Assembly (NCBI GenBank): GCA_002500745.1
Contig: DLST01000006.1
Location: 179,649 to 243,648, forward strand
Length of the DNA: 64,000 bases
Source of the DNA: Sphingobacterium sp. UBA7855
GTDB taxonomy: Bacteria; Bacteroidota; Bacteroidia; Sphingobacteriales; Sphingobacteriaceae
Direction of reading: 5' to 3'
Part shown: positions 9,660 through 18,058 of the stretch, one piece after another
Position numbering within the stretch: the first letter of the stretch is position 1
Layout: each line of letters starts with the position of its first letter
Program-made: the position numbers and the translations under genes
Notes under the pieces: model-generated
The model's input: the letters and a program-made list of their open reading frames with translations, nothing else
Told to the model about the DNA's origin: nothing
The model's database searches: none

Positions 9660-10715
9660 ATGAAGAAAAGAGCCTTTATAAAGTCGATCGCTTTAGGTGG
9701 ATTGTCAATTCCTATGTTAGGAATGACACAGTCAGGGAAAGATCAACATGAATTGTTCGGTCAAGCTGCTTTACTTGCTACGAAACTAAAATTGGGCGAT
9801 ACCATAGGGTTAATAACTCCGGCTGGTGTGTTGGATGATGAGGAGTCAATTCGCATTACAGGTGAAGTATTTACAACGCTAGGCTTTAAAATCAAAGAGG
9901 GGAAGCATATACGCAGTCGATACGGTAATTTGGCGGGTACAGATCAGGAGCGTATAGCAGATATACACGATATGTTTTCAGATAAGCATGTCAATGCGAT
10001 TGTCTGCATCCGGGGAGGTTCGGGGACATCCCGTCTTTTGGATAGATTAGATTATAAGCTGATCGCCAATAATCCCAAAATTCTATTGGGATATTCGGAC
10101 ATTACAGCCTTACTTTTGGCATTGCATGCCAAAACGGGGCTGGTGACATTTCACGGTGCGGTTGGTATCAGCACCTGGACAAATAAGCTGGCAGAAGCTT
10201 TCAATGCGCAGTTTGTAGCCAACAAGCCGTCGATATTTGCGAATCCCAAATCGAAAGGTGATAACATTGTACAGACCAAAGACCGAATTACGACTATTCA
10301 TCCTGGTACAGTAGAGGGAATATTGCTGGGAGGAAATATGACCGTACTGACCGGCTTGTGTGGTTCATCCTATCTGCCAAGCTTTAAAGACGCCATTCTT
10401 TTTATCGAAGAGGTCGACGAAGATATGGAACGTGTCGATCGCATGTTTTGCCAGTTGAAAAATGCTGGTATACTGGGCGTAATCAAAGGATTTATTTTTG
10501 GAAAGTGTACCGATTGTAAACCATCTGGGGGATATGGATCCGTAACACTTGACCAATTATTCAACGACTATATCAAACCATTAAAAATACCGGCTTATAC
10601 AGGAGCTGTCATTGGGCATATTGCGGAGCAATTTATTTTGCCAGTAGGAGCAAAAGTTCGTTTAGATGCTGCGCAAGGAACGATTGCCTTAATGGAGCCC
10701 GCACTAAAAGACTAA
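9660..10715 (+). CDS. Muramoyl-tetrapeptide LD-carboxypeptidase (S66)
   Basis: S66 enzymes remove the terminal D-alanine from murein tetrapeptides. The 351-residue protein has an N-terminal export signal (KKRAFIKSIALGGLSIPML), the nucleophile Ser146 in LLGYSDITA, the Glu of the triad in LFIEEVDEDMERVD (Glu250 or 251) and His320 in AVIGHIAEQF, so the whole Ser-Glu-His triad is present. The leader lacks a true twin-arginine pair. It is tightly packed between pyrC and an M14 carboxypeptidase gene. With the epimerase and NlpC/P60 genes 6 kb away it completes a set like Bacillus subtilis YkfA-YkfB-YkfC for murein peptide breakdown. Confidence 0.9.
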   Translation: MKKRAFIKSIALGGLSIPMLGMTQSGKDQHELFGQAALLATKLKLGDTIGLITPAGVLDDEESIRITGEVFTTLGFKIKEGKHIRSRYGNLAGTDQERIADIHDMFSDKHVNAIVCIRGGSGTSRLLDRLDYKLIANNPKILLGYSDITALLLALHAKTGLVTFHGAVGISTWTNKLAEAFNAQFVANKPSIFANPKSKGDNIVQTKDRITTIHPGTVEGILLGGNMTVLTGLCGSSYLPSFKDAILFIEEVDEDMERVDRMFCQLKNAGILGVIKGFIFGKCTDCKPSGGYGSVTLDQLFNDYIKPLKIPAYTGAVIGHIAEQFILPVGAKVRLDAAQGTIALMEPALKD

Positions 10716-10716
10716 A

Positions 10717-12120
10717 ATGAAATTAGTAAAAGAAGATTTCATCAAAGCCTTTTCTTTTTATAGAGAAAAGGCTTTGATGCATAGAAGATTTAAGCATGCC
10801 GATATTTTACCGCTAGTAGAAAATATCGGGAGATCTGAACGTTTTGCTATTGCGGAAATTGGGGCTTCTACCGAAGGTCGTTCGATTTTTAGATTGCAGT
10901 ACGGAAAAGGACCAATTAAGATACTGCTATGGTCTCAAATGCACGGTGATGAACCTACAGCAACCATGGCAATGTTTGATCTGTTTAATTTTTTTAAGGG
11001 CAAAGATGATGGTTTTAATGCTTATAGGCATCACATAGAATCCAAAGTGACTTTGTATTTTATTCCTATGCTAAATCCTGACGGCGCTGAACGCTTTCAA
11101 CGGCGCACTGCAATGGATGTAGATATGAACAGAGATGCCAGAGCAACAGCAACAGTGGAAGCCGCCTTATTAAAAAAGCAAGCCATGTTGGTAAAGCCTG
11201 ATTTTGCCTTTAATCTTCACAACCAAAACAATTATTATAACATTCCCGGAACAAACACACCGGTGACCATTTCCCTATTGGCACCCGCCTATGATGATGC
11301 GCGTAATATCAATGAAACCCGGGGAGACGCCATGCGGGTGATTGTCGGTATAAATAAGATTCTTCAGGAATTTATACCCAATGCGGTAGCAAAGTATGAC
11401 GATGAGCATACTCCGCGGGGATTTGGCGATAATTTTCAACAATGGGGGGCAAGGACGATCTTGATTGAGTCAGGAGCTTATGCGGGTGATACTGAAAAAA
11501 TGGAAGTCAGAAAATGTAATTTTATAGCATTGCTCAAAGCATTTGAGGAAATTGCCGACCAATCTTTTGCACAATATGCGATTGCCGATTACGAATATAT
11601 ACCCTTCAATGATGAAAAACTTCACGATGTAGTGTTGCGGAATCTGACGATTGAGCGGCAAGGAAACCAAGTCGTTGTAGACGTTGCCATTCGACAGCAG
11701 GAAAAGACAGTAGGGACTGACTATTATGTGGAAGGAGCAATAGTAGACATTGGCGATTTGAAAGATTTTTATGGTTATGTGGATATTGATGTTTCTGGAT
11801 TTAAATTCATTCCTGCCAAGAAATATGATAAGTCGCTTCGTTGGGACCAATTGAATGTCCGTTTTATTCAAAATCTTTTGAGTGCGGGTATTGCTGCCGT
11901 CCATGTGGTAGACTGTGGCGCTGCGGGTCAACTGCACCAGCTTCCAATGAACATTGTGTCCAGCGAGCGTTTCCTGCTTGAAAGTTCGCTTAAACTCGAT
12001 TCTTCAGCTAATTTTTTTATTGGGACGGATGAAAAAATGCGTTATGCCGTTATTAACGGCTATCTTTTGGACCTTGCTGTTAGTCACCATGAACTACATC
12101 ATAAAAATAGACTGTACTAA
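10717..12120 (+). CDS. M14-family zinc carboxypeptidase
   Basis: The 467-residue protein carries the M14 zinc ligands His76 and Glu79 (MHGDEPTA), the substrate-binding stretch NPDGAERFQRRTAMDVDMNRDA, a third-ligand His in FNLHNQNNYYN and a catalytic Glu in LIESGAYAGD. The last 150 residues form an additional domain without known motif. No signal peptide is seen, so it would work inside the cell, as does the murein tripeptide amidase MpaA of the same family. The start is 1 bp after the LD-carboxypeptidase stop, showing translational coupling. A perfect 16-bp hairpin covers codons 8-21. Substrate is inferred from context only. Confidence 0.85.
   Translation: MKLVKEDFIKAFSFYREKALMHRRFKHADILPLVENIGRSERFAIAEIGASTEGRSIFRLQYGKGPIKILLWSQMHGDEPTATMAMFDLFNFFKGKDDGFNAYRHHIESKVTLYFIPMLNPDGAERFQRRTAMDVDMNRDARATATVEAALLKKQAMLVKPDFAFNLHNQNNYYNIPGTNTPVTISLLAPAYDDARNINETRGDAMRVIVGINKILQEFIPNAVAKYDDEHTPRGFGDNFQQWGARTILIESGAYAGDTEKMEVRKCNFIALLKAFEEIADQSFAQYAIADYEYIPFNDEKLHDVVLRNLTIERQGNQVVVDVAIRQQEKTVGTDYYVEGAIVDIGDLKDFYGYVDIDVSGFKFIPAKKYDKSLRWDQLNVRFIQNLLSAGIAAVHVVDCGAAGQLHQLPMNIVSSERFLLESSLKLDSSANFFIGTDEKMRYAVINGYLLDLAVSHHELHHKNRLY
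10740..10779 (+). repeat. Perfect 16-bp inverted repeat inside the M14 gene start
   Basis: CATCAAAGCCTTTTCT (10740-10755) and its exact reverse complement (10764-10779) flank an 8-nt loop, 23 nt into the coding region. A stem this strong so close to a start codon could slow translation or transcription. There is no T-run after it, so it is not a classical terminator. Confidence 0.85.
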
Positions 12121-12145
12121 TTGCTTGGTGGTGTGTTAAACAAAA

Positions 12146-12166
12146 AAGGTCATTTTTAATGACCTT
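12146..12166. terminator. Bidirectional terminator between M14 and susD
   Basis: AAGGTCATT, a 3-nt loop and AATGACCTT form a 9-bp stem with an A-run on the left and T-rich sequence on the right, in the gap where two convergent units meet. Confidence 0.7.
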
Positions 12167-12179
12167 CTTGTTTAGGAAA

Positions 12180-13667
12180 TTAGTATCCTGGATTTTGTTC
12201 ATCCTGTAAAGCCGGATTGGCGTTTATTTCAGATTGAGGAATGGGTAATAGCGTTTTGTCAAACGTTCGATCAATTTCCCTTGGACGTGTTTTGATCGTT
12301 AAGCCCTGGAAATCATCATTGAAAGTGATCTTTTTATTTAGACGGATCATATCCCAATAACGATGCCCTTCGCCAAACAGTTCTTTACTCTTTTCGTTTA
12401 GGATCGCCTCCTCACTGATCGATACAGCCGTATATGCGGCGCGATTAGGAGAACGTTTGCTAATGGCATTTAACAATGTCGCCGCTTTTGTCGGATCTGA
12501 TGCTGGTTTTTTTAACGCTGCTTCAGCTGCAATAAGATAAACCTCCGACAGCCTGATGACCTTGATATTGACTGCTGTGTTATTGGTGTTTCCTTTATCG
12601 CCTAGCGAATTTAGTGGGAGCGACGTATTGGTATTGACACTGCCTAAATTTTTATAAACTGCTCCCATACGGGTAGCTGAACTTTCATCGCGACCTAAAA
12701 TGGCCCAACGGATATCACCGGTATCCTCTTTTAATCGGTTAAGGTAATAATCACTGGCGTAGAACATGCCGCCCTGACCTCCGGTTCTCCGCATGAGATA
12801 ATAGCCTAAACTCGCTGTGCCAAGGTCTGCTTCACCTTCGTTGATGCCGAGTTCATAGATCGATTCGCTGCCATACATAGTTGTCCAAGAGCTCGCCCAT
12901 TTTTCATTCTCATACAATTTATAGACATTGTCCGCAATAATCTCGTTCGCTTTCTGATAAGCATTTTCATAGTCTGCCATGGTCAGATATACGCGACTTT
13001 GGATAGCTAGGTTTGCATAGTAGTTGATGTAGCCGTTATCGGGCTTTTTGTTCGTGCTGAGTAGCTCTTGGCCTGTCTTCAGATCTTTTAGAATTTGTGT
13101 ATACACCTCATCTACTGTAGCACGCCCCGGTTTATTGTTATAAGAAGATGAATTGACGACGATTGGCACCCCGCTGGCTGTTTTCTCCTGCGTGTAGGAT
13201 TTACCGTATAACCTGACGAGGTCAAAATAGAATAAGGCGCGTAACGTCAGTAATTGTCCTTGTGCATTGGCATATTGCGCTTTGGATGCTGCATCGACTT
13301 TTTCGATTTTCTCTAAAACATCATTTGTCTGGGCGATACAATAATAAATTTGGGACCAGAAGCCAGAGAAGTTGTTGGTTTCAGCATCTTGATTAAAGGA
13401 GTATAACTGATCTAACCCTCGTCCTTGCGAGTAAACCGTTAGATCTCCTCCTTTAACCTCGCCATACAGTTCAAAATTTCGGCCGTAATAACTCGATGAG
13501 GCGATAAGGCGACTTAGACCATTGATTCGGTTTCTGGCATCGCTTGCACTTTTTAAGCCTGTGTTGGCATCGATTGAATTCCCAGGTTCGACATCTAAGA
13601 AATCTTTGCAACTACTGAATGACGTCAATAGAGCAGCTGCTATAATGGATATTTTAATTATTTTCAT
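12180..13667 (-). CDS. SusD/RagB-family nutrient-binding lipoprotein
   Basis: The 495-residue protein begins with a lipoprotein leader ending in SFSSC (Cys20) and shows SusD hallmarks: FLDVEPGNSID at the N-terminus, the TPR-like helical core (ALFYFDLVRLYG, SRVYLTMADYENAYQKANEII), RLSEVYLIAAEAAL and the C-terminal LFGEGHRYWDMIRLNK and LLPIPQSEI. SusD forms the lid of the SusC barrel at the cell surface and holds the substrate. It is last in a unit after the epimerase and NlpC/P60 genes. No glycosidase is nearby, which suggests a peptide rather than a glycan substrate. Confidence 0.93.
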   Translation of the reverse strand: MKIIKISIIAAALLTSFSSCKDFLDVEPGNSIDANTGLKSASDARNRINGLSRLIASSSYYGRNFELYGEVKGGDLTVYSQGRGLDQLYSFNQDAETNNFSGFWSQIYYCIAQTNDVLEKIEKVDAASKAQYANAQGQLLTLRALFYFDLVRLYGKSYTQEKTASGVPIVVNSSSYNNKPGRATVDEVYTQILKDLKTGQELLSTNKKPDNGYINYYANLAIQSRVYLTMADYENAYQKANEIIADNVYKLYENEKWASSWTTMYGSESIYELGINEGEADLGTASLGYYLMRRTGGQGGMFYASDYYLNRLKEDTGDIRWAILGRDESSATRMGAVYKNLGSVNTNTSLPLNSLGDKGNTNNTAVNIKVIRLSEVYLIAAEAALKKPASDPTKAATLLNAISKRSPNRAAYTAVSISEEAILNEKSKELFGEGHRYWDMIRLNKKITFNDDFQGLTIKTRPREIDRTFDKTLLPIPQSEINANPALQDEQNPGY

Positions 13668-13684
13668 GATGTAAAAATTAAGTA

Positions 13685-16600
13685 TTAAAAACCGAGTTCA
13701 ATTCCAAATGTATAGGTCTTCCCAATAGGGGTTTCCCATCCGCGCGTCGCATACTGACCGACTTCGGGGTCTGCAATCTTGTATTTGGATGCGGTTAACA
13801 GATTCGTACCATTAAAATAAACTCGTGCGTTGCTAAATCCGATTTTGTTCAATATGCTCTTAGGTAGTCTATAACCAAAATTGATGTTTTTTAATCTGAG
13901 GAAGGACGCATCATGCAATTGCCTTGAACTATATTTTTGCGGATCTGTCAGGTCATTACCGTCCAGTTTTGGGAGTGTTCCTCCCGTATTATTGTCTGTC
14001 CACATGTGCTCAAATGCGTATTCAGAACGAATTCGTTCCCAGTAATAACCATCGTCAGCGACATCCTTGAATGCGCCATCATAAAGTTTTCCACCAATTT
14101 TATAAATGAAATTGAAGCCTAAATTGAAATTTTTATACTCAAAATCTGTATTTAGACCACCGCTGACTTTTGGAACACCGTTGCCAATAATCGTATAGCT
14201 TGCCTGATCAAAATCATAGGTCGCCTTACGTCCATTGTAATCAAAAATATCCTCTCCTGTTTTATTGTTGTTGGTATAATAAACGTTTCTACCATTTTTT
14301 TGATCTACACCGGCCCATTCGTAGCCATAAAATGCTAAAGTGGATTGTCCTTGTTGATAGATAAATTGCGCTCGCACGTCTCCACTTCCTTTTGTGTCAT
14401 TTCCCACTGATCCTGTCGGATCATACCAGATGATATCCTGATTATCGTTTAGTTTTTGAACTTTGGAAGTAACAAATGCAGCATTTACATTGGCACTCCA
14501 TCTAAAATTTTCCTTTTTAAGGATATCGCCAGTCAGGTCAATTTCTAGGCCTCTATTGTTGATTTGGCCTACATTTCTCAATACTGTACTAAATCCGGTT
14601 GTTTGTGATGTGGGTACGTCCTGCAATAGGTTTTTAGAAGTTCTATTAAAGTATTCTACCGATCCTGTGATCCTATTTTGCAGAAAGCCAAATTCTAGGC
14701 CAGCATTTGTGGTATACGATGTTTCCCAGGTGATATCGGGGTCCGGATTAGATACCAAATTTCCACCAGGCTGACCTTTGTAATTGAAGTTGTTGAAGGA
14801 TATCAGTCTTCTCCATCCGAAATTATCGGTTGGTAATGTTCCATTCACACCGTAAGATGCTTTAAGCCGGAGTGTGCTGATTGCTTCGTTTTCTTTCAGC
14901 GATGGAAGATTTTTTAAACTATAGGCACCTGATATCGACCAGAAATCGCCCCATCTGTTTTTAGGTCCCAATTTGGAAGAGCCATCGCGACGGTAGGAAG
15001 CGGCAAGAAAATACGCATTGTCATAGTTGTATTCTGCTCTTCCGAGAAACGACATCAGATTATAACCCCAACTATACGCATTGGCCTCAAATTTACCCGC
15101 AGAGGAGATGTAAGGAAGTTCCGCAGAGCCCAGACCTCTTCCTGTTGTGCGCATAAAATCTGTTTTATTTTTTTCGGCCTCAAATCCAGCTAGTAAGTTC
15201 AGGCTGTGTTTATCGAAGGACTTACTGTAATTGATCGTGTTTGAACTCACCAATTTCAGCATATTGGTATTAAACTGATTGACAACTCCACCATCACTAA
15301 CCCCATTAAAATGTTTAGCACTATAATAGAGGTAGTCTTTCATATCTGTGTAGTCATAAGAAAATACCGTTTTGGCGATTAAGCTCGGGAGGATACTCCA
15401 AGTCAAGTTGCTAATGACACCCAATTTGTTTGTTTTGGAACTGTTGTCCCATTGTTTATCATAATAATCGGCGTTGTATGCATAACTACCATACCTATCG
15501 GTCCAATCTTCTCCAGTCTTATAGTTTGTCGGCCAATACAAAGGCCACAAAAGATTTCTGGATTGGAGGAAGTAATTGGAGCCTGTATTTCTGGTGTCAT
15601 TAAAACCTTTTTTCTTGTTGTGTCCAATGTTGATATTGGTGCCAAATTCAAGGTTGTCTACAATTTTTTGTGTGAGGTTAAGACGGCCAGATATACGTTC
15701 GAAATCATTGACTCTAATCCTGCTTTTATCGGTGGTATAACCGATGGAAGAGAAGTACTTTGTTGCATCAGTTCCGCCAGAAAGCGAAAGGTTATTGTCT
15801 TGGAAAATTCCGGTACGGAATAGTGCTTTGTCCCAATCGTAATATTTACCTTCTCGATTTTCGATACCATCGGTCATTCCGAGGATGTTTACATTGTCGT
15901 ATCGACCGTTACCGTTTGTTTCGAAGCGATAACCGTGTTTGTTGAATTTATTATTCAGCTGGGTTAAAGCATAGGTATTGGCCTCCGCTTCTGTTTTTCC
16001 GTTTGAGGTGCGGTAGTCGTAAAATATCTGGTACAACATATTCACTTGGTCCTGTGGCGAGGCAGGTTCATAGTTGTCTGTCGCCCAAGTTGGCGTAAAG
16101 CCAAGGGATGTCTTGAAATTTACTGTCGGTTTGCCAGCTTTTCCCTTTTTTGTCGTAATTAAGATCACCCCATTTGCTGCCCTTGAACCATACAAAGAAG
16201 ATGCTGCCGCATCTTTTAGTACTGTAATGGTTTCAATATCATCGGGATTTAAATTGCCCATGACATTATTGGAGGTGTAGATGTAATCGCCCAACTGTCC
16301 CCCGGATCCGGAATTGGCCGGTACTCCGTCAATGACATATAGCGGTTCATTGGAGGCATTCATTGAGCCAATACCCCGAATACGAATACTTGGTGTAGAT
16401 CCAGCCTGGCCAGAGGGAGTCGATACCGTAAGTCCGGCAACACGTCCACTGAGAGCCCCTTCGAATGAAGTGACTGGTACATTATCGATGTCTTTGGCTT
16501 TCACTGTAGCAGCGGATCCCGTATAGGTACTTTTTTTTGCAGTACCATAGGCCACGACCATAACTTCATCCAGGGCTTGCTCATTACCGGCTAGGGTGAT

Positions 16601-16876
16601 GTTGATCGTTTTGCGTCCATTGACCTGAATTTCTTGTGGGCTATAACCAACAGCAGATATACTTAATATCGCATTGGCGTTTGTGGTTAAGGTAAACAGG
16701 CCGTTTTCATTTGTTGAAGTCCCTTGGCCAGCGCTTTTTACGGTTATTGTAACTCCGCTAATTGGTTTTCCACTACTGTCCGTAATTTTACCGGCAATTT
16801 GGATCTGTTGTGCATATAAAGACTGCATCGAACTACAGGCTATGAGACACAACGTTGTGAGCACATGTTGTTTCAT
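13685..16876 (-). CDS. SusC/RagA-family TonB-dependent transporter
   Basis: The 1063-residue protein has a signal peptide (to SLYAQQ), a CarboxypepD_reg-like domain (IAGKITDSSGKPISGVTITV), a TonB-box-like DEVMVVAYG, the plug domain (SIRIRGIGSMNASNEPLYV and then IDGVP) and a 22-strand barrel ending in the usual aromatic residue (FGIELGF). It uses TonB energy to import a ligand captured by SusD, encoded 17 bp downstream. The gap to the upstream epimerase is 119 bp and holds a stem-loop but no clear promoter, so the pair is probably read through from the enzyme genes. Import of murein-derived peptides is my inference from the neighbours. Confidence 0.95.
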   Translation of the reverse strand: MKQHVLTTLCLIACSSMQSLYAQQIQIAGKITDSSGKPISGVTITVKSAGQGTSTNENGLFTLTTNANAILSISAVGYSPQEIQVNGRKTINITLAGNEQALDEVMVVAYGTAKKSTYTGSAATVKAKDIDNVPVTSFEGALSGRVAGLTVSTPSGQAGSTPSIRIRGIGSMNASNEPLYVIDGVPANSGSGGQLGDYIYTSNNVMGNLNPDDIETITVLKDAAASSLYGSRAANGVILITTKKGKAGKPTVNFKTSLGFTPTWATDNYEPASPQDQVNMLYQIFYDYRTSNGKTEAEANTYALTQLNNKFNKHGYRFETNGNGRYDNVNILGMTDGIENREGKYYDWDKALFRTGIFQDNNLSLSGGTDATKYFSSIGYTTDKSRIRVNDFERISGRLNLTQKIVDNLEFGTNINIGHNKKKGFNDTRNTGSNYFLQSRNLLWPLYWPTNYKTGEDWTDRYGSYAYNADYYDKQWDNSSKTNKLGVISNLTWSILPSLIAKTVFSYDYTDMKDYLYYSAKHFNGVSDGGVVNQFNTNMLKLVSSNTINYSKSFDKHSLNLLAGFEAEKNKTDFMRTTGRGLGSAELPYISSAGKFEANAYSWGYNLMSFLGRAEYNYDNAYFLAASYRRDGSSKLGPKNRWGDFWSISGAYSLKNLPSLKENEAISTLRLKASYGVNGTLPTDNFGWRRLISFNNFNYKGQPGGNLVSNPDPDITWETSYTTNAGLEFGFLQNRITGSVEYFNRTSKNLLQDVPTSQTTGFSTVLRNVGQINNRGLEIDLTGDILKKENFRWSANVNAAFVTSKVQKLNDNQDIIWYDPTGSVGNDTKGSGDVRAQFIYQQGQSTLAFYGYEWAGVDQKNGRNVYYTNNNKTGEDIFDYNGRKATYDFDQASYTIIGNGVPKVSGGLNTDFEYKNFNLGFNFIYKIGGKLYDGAFKDVADDGYYWERIRSEYAFEHMWTDNNTGGTLPKLDGNDLTDPQKYSSRQLHDASFLRLKNINFGYRLPKSILNKIGFSNARVYFNGTNLLTASKYKIADPEVGQYATRGWETPIGKTYTFGIELGF

Positions 16877-16948
16877 AAAAGTTTGAATTGATTAGTTTAG
16901 TTTTTAATATTTTGGTGCTTTCGAGCGTTGGTCAAACTGCGATAGCAA

Positions 16949-16987
16949 TCAGTGCAATATTTTCTTTAAGAAAAAACATTGCACTGA
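16949..16987 (-). repeat. Stem-loop between the epimerase and susC
   Basis: TCAGTGCAAT and ATTGCACTGA form a perfect 10-bp stem whose inner bases (TTTTCTT / AAGAAAA) can pair further. It lies 9 bp past the epimerase stop. No T-run follows on the minus strand, so an mRNA processing or stabilising hairpin that separates enzyme and transporter expression is more likely than a full terminator. Confidence 0.7.
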
Positions 16988-16995
16988 ATATAGTC

Positions 16996-18051
16996 TTATT
17001 TTTTTACAATTCCAATCCCAGGACGGTCCGGAAGAATGCAGTTGCCGTCTACAACGGTCATGCCGTCGTAAACATCATTTCCAATCAATAATGCGCCGTC
17101 TAAGTCTGCCCAGTCCGATAGGGGGGCAAGTTGTGCCGCGGCGCTGATGGCACAGGAGGTCTCGGTCATACAGCCGATCATCACTTTCATTTCCAGCGAA
17201 CGGGCGAGCTCGGCCATACGTTTGGCCTCCCGCATACCTGTACATTTCATCAATTTGATATTAATTCCTGAATACACGCCCTTTAATGCAGGAATGTCTA
17301 CAAGTCGTTGACATCCTTCGTCGGCAATAGTTGGTATAGGGCTGTTTTCGGTTAACCAGGCATTGTCATCTATTTGCTCTTTGGGCATCGGCTGCTCCAA
17401 GAAAGAAACTTTTCTTTCAGCAAGCCAGTGCGCCATCTCCAAAGCTTCTTCGCGCGTTTTCCAACCTTGATTGACGTCCGCGCATAGCGGGCGGTCTGTT
17501 ACCTGCCGGATGGTATCAATAATCATTTTATCAGTATCCAGCCCAAGCTTTACTTTTAACATTTTAAACTGATCAGCTTCGGCGACTTTTTTGCGTATCA
17601 TTTCTTCGGAATCAATGCCTATTGTATACGATGTCGGCGGAATAAGATCCGGATTTAGTCCCCATATCTTATAATAAGGTTGGTTCATAATTTTTCCAAG
17701 AACATCATGCAGGGCGATATCAATTGCGGCTTTTGCAGCTGTATTTTTCAACGCAATCTGATCGATATAATGTAAAATATCCTCCGTTTGAAAAGGAGAG
17801 TTGAATCCTGTCAGATCGATTTGATTGAGGAACGATAGGACACTTTCTTGCGATTCGCCCAGATAAGGGGGCATACTTGCCTCACCATAACCTACGATCC
17901 CATCATACTCTAGCTCGGTCAATACAACGGGTGTTGTGCTTCTGCTGAAAGAAGCGACCGTAAAGACATGGTTCAGCGTCAGTGTGTACGGGCGGAATCT
18001 TAATTTAAAGGCTCCAAAATCTTTATTGATCCATTGAGATTGGTTGCTCAT
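16996..18051 (-). CDS. Dipeptide epimerase (L-Ala-D/L-Glu type)
   Basis: An enolase-superfamily enzyme that inverts the alpha carbon of the second residue of dipeptides. In the 351-residue protein the catalytic lysines are KVK (Lys166 and Lys168), the metal ligands Asp192 (ADVNQG), Glu219 (FLEQP) and Asp244 (ADEGC), and the opposite base Lys266 (IKLMKC). The DxD of dipeptide epimerases, which holds the substrate amino group, is DLDG (Asp316, Asp318). I chose the ATG at 18051, 7 bp after the NlpC/P60 stop; the open frame to 18138 overlaps that gene. It should turn L-Ala-D-Glu from murein into L-Ala-L-Glu. Specificity for other dipeptides is possible. Confidence 0.92.
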   Translation of the reverse strand: MSNQSQWINKDFGAFKLRFRPYTLTLNHVFTVASFSRSTTPVVLTELEYDGIVGYGEASMPPYLGESQESVLSFLNQIDLTGFNSPFQTEDILHYIDQIALKNTAAKAAIDIALHDVLGKIMNQPYYKIWGLNPDLIPPTSYTIGIDSEEMIRKKVAEADQFKMLKVKLGLDTDKMIIDTIRQVTDRPLCADVNQGWKTREEALEMAHWLAERKVSFLEQPMPKEQIDDNAWLTENSPIPTIADEGCQRLVDIPALKGVYSGINIKLMKCTGMREAKRMAELARSLEMKVMIGCMTETSCAISAAAQLAPLSDWADLDGALLIGNDVYDGMTVVDGNCILPDRPGIGIVKK

Positions 18052-18058
18052 CGTTATC

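Noticed and set aside
9660..9740. Twin-arginine leader on the LD-carboxypeptidase
   Set aside because: The sequence KKRAFIKS has no RR pair, so an ordinary export signal is as likely.
14463..14774. Plus-strand open frames inside susC and other long genes
   Set aside because: They are shadows of minus-strand coding frames with no start signals or recognisable motifs.
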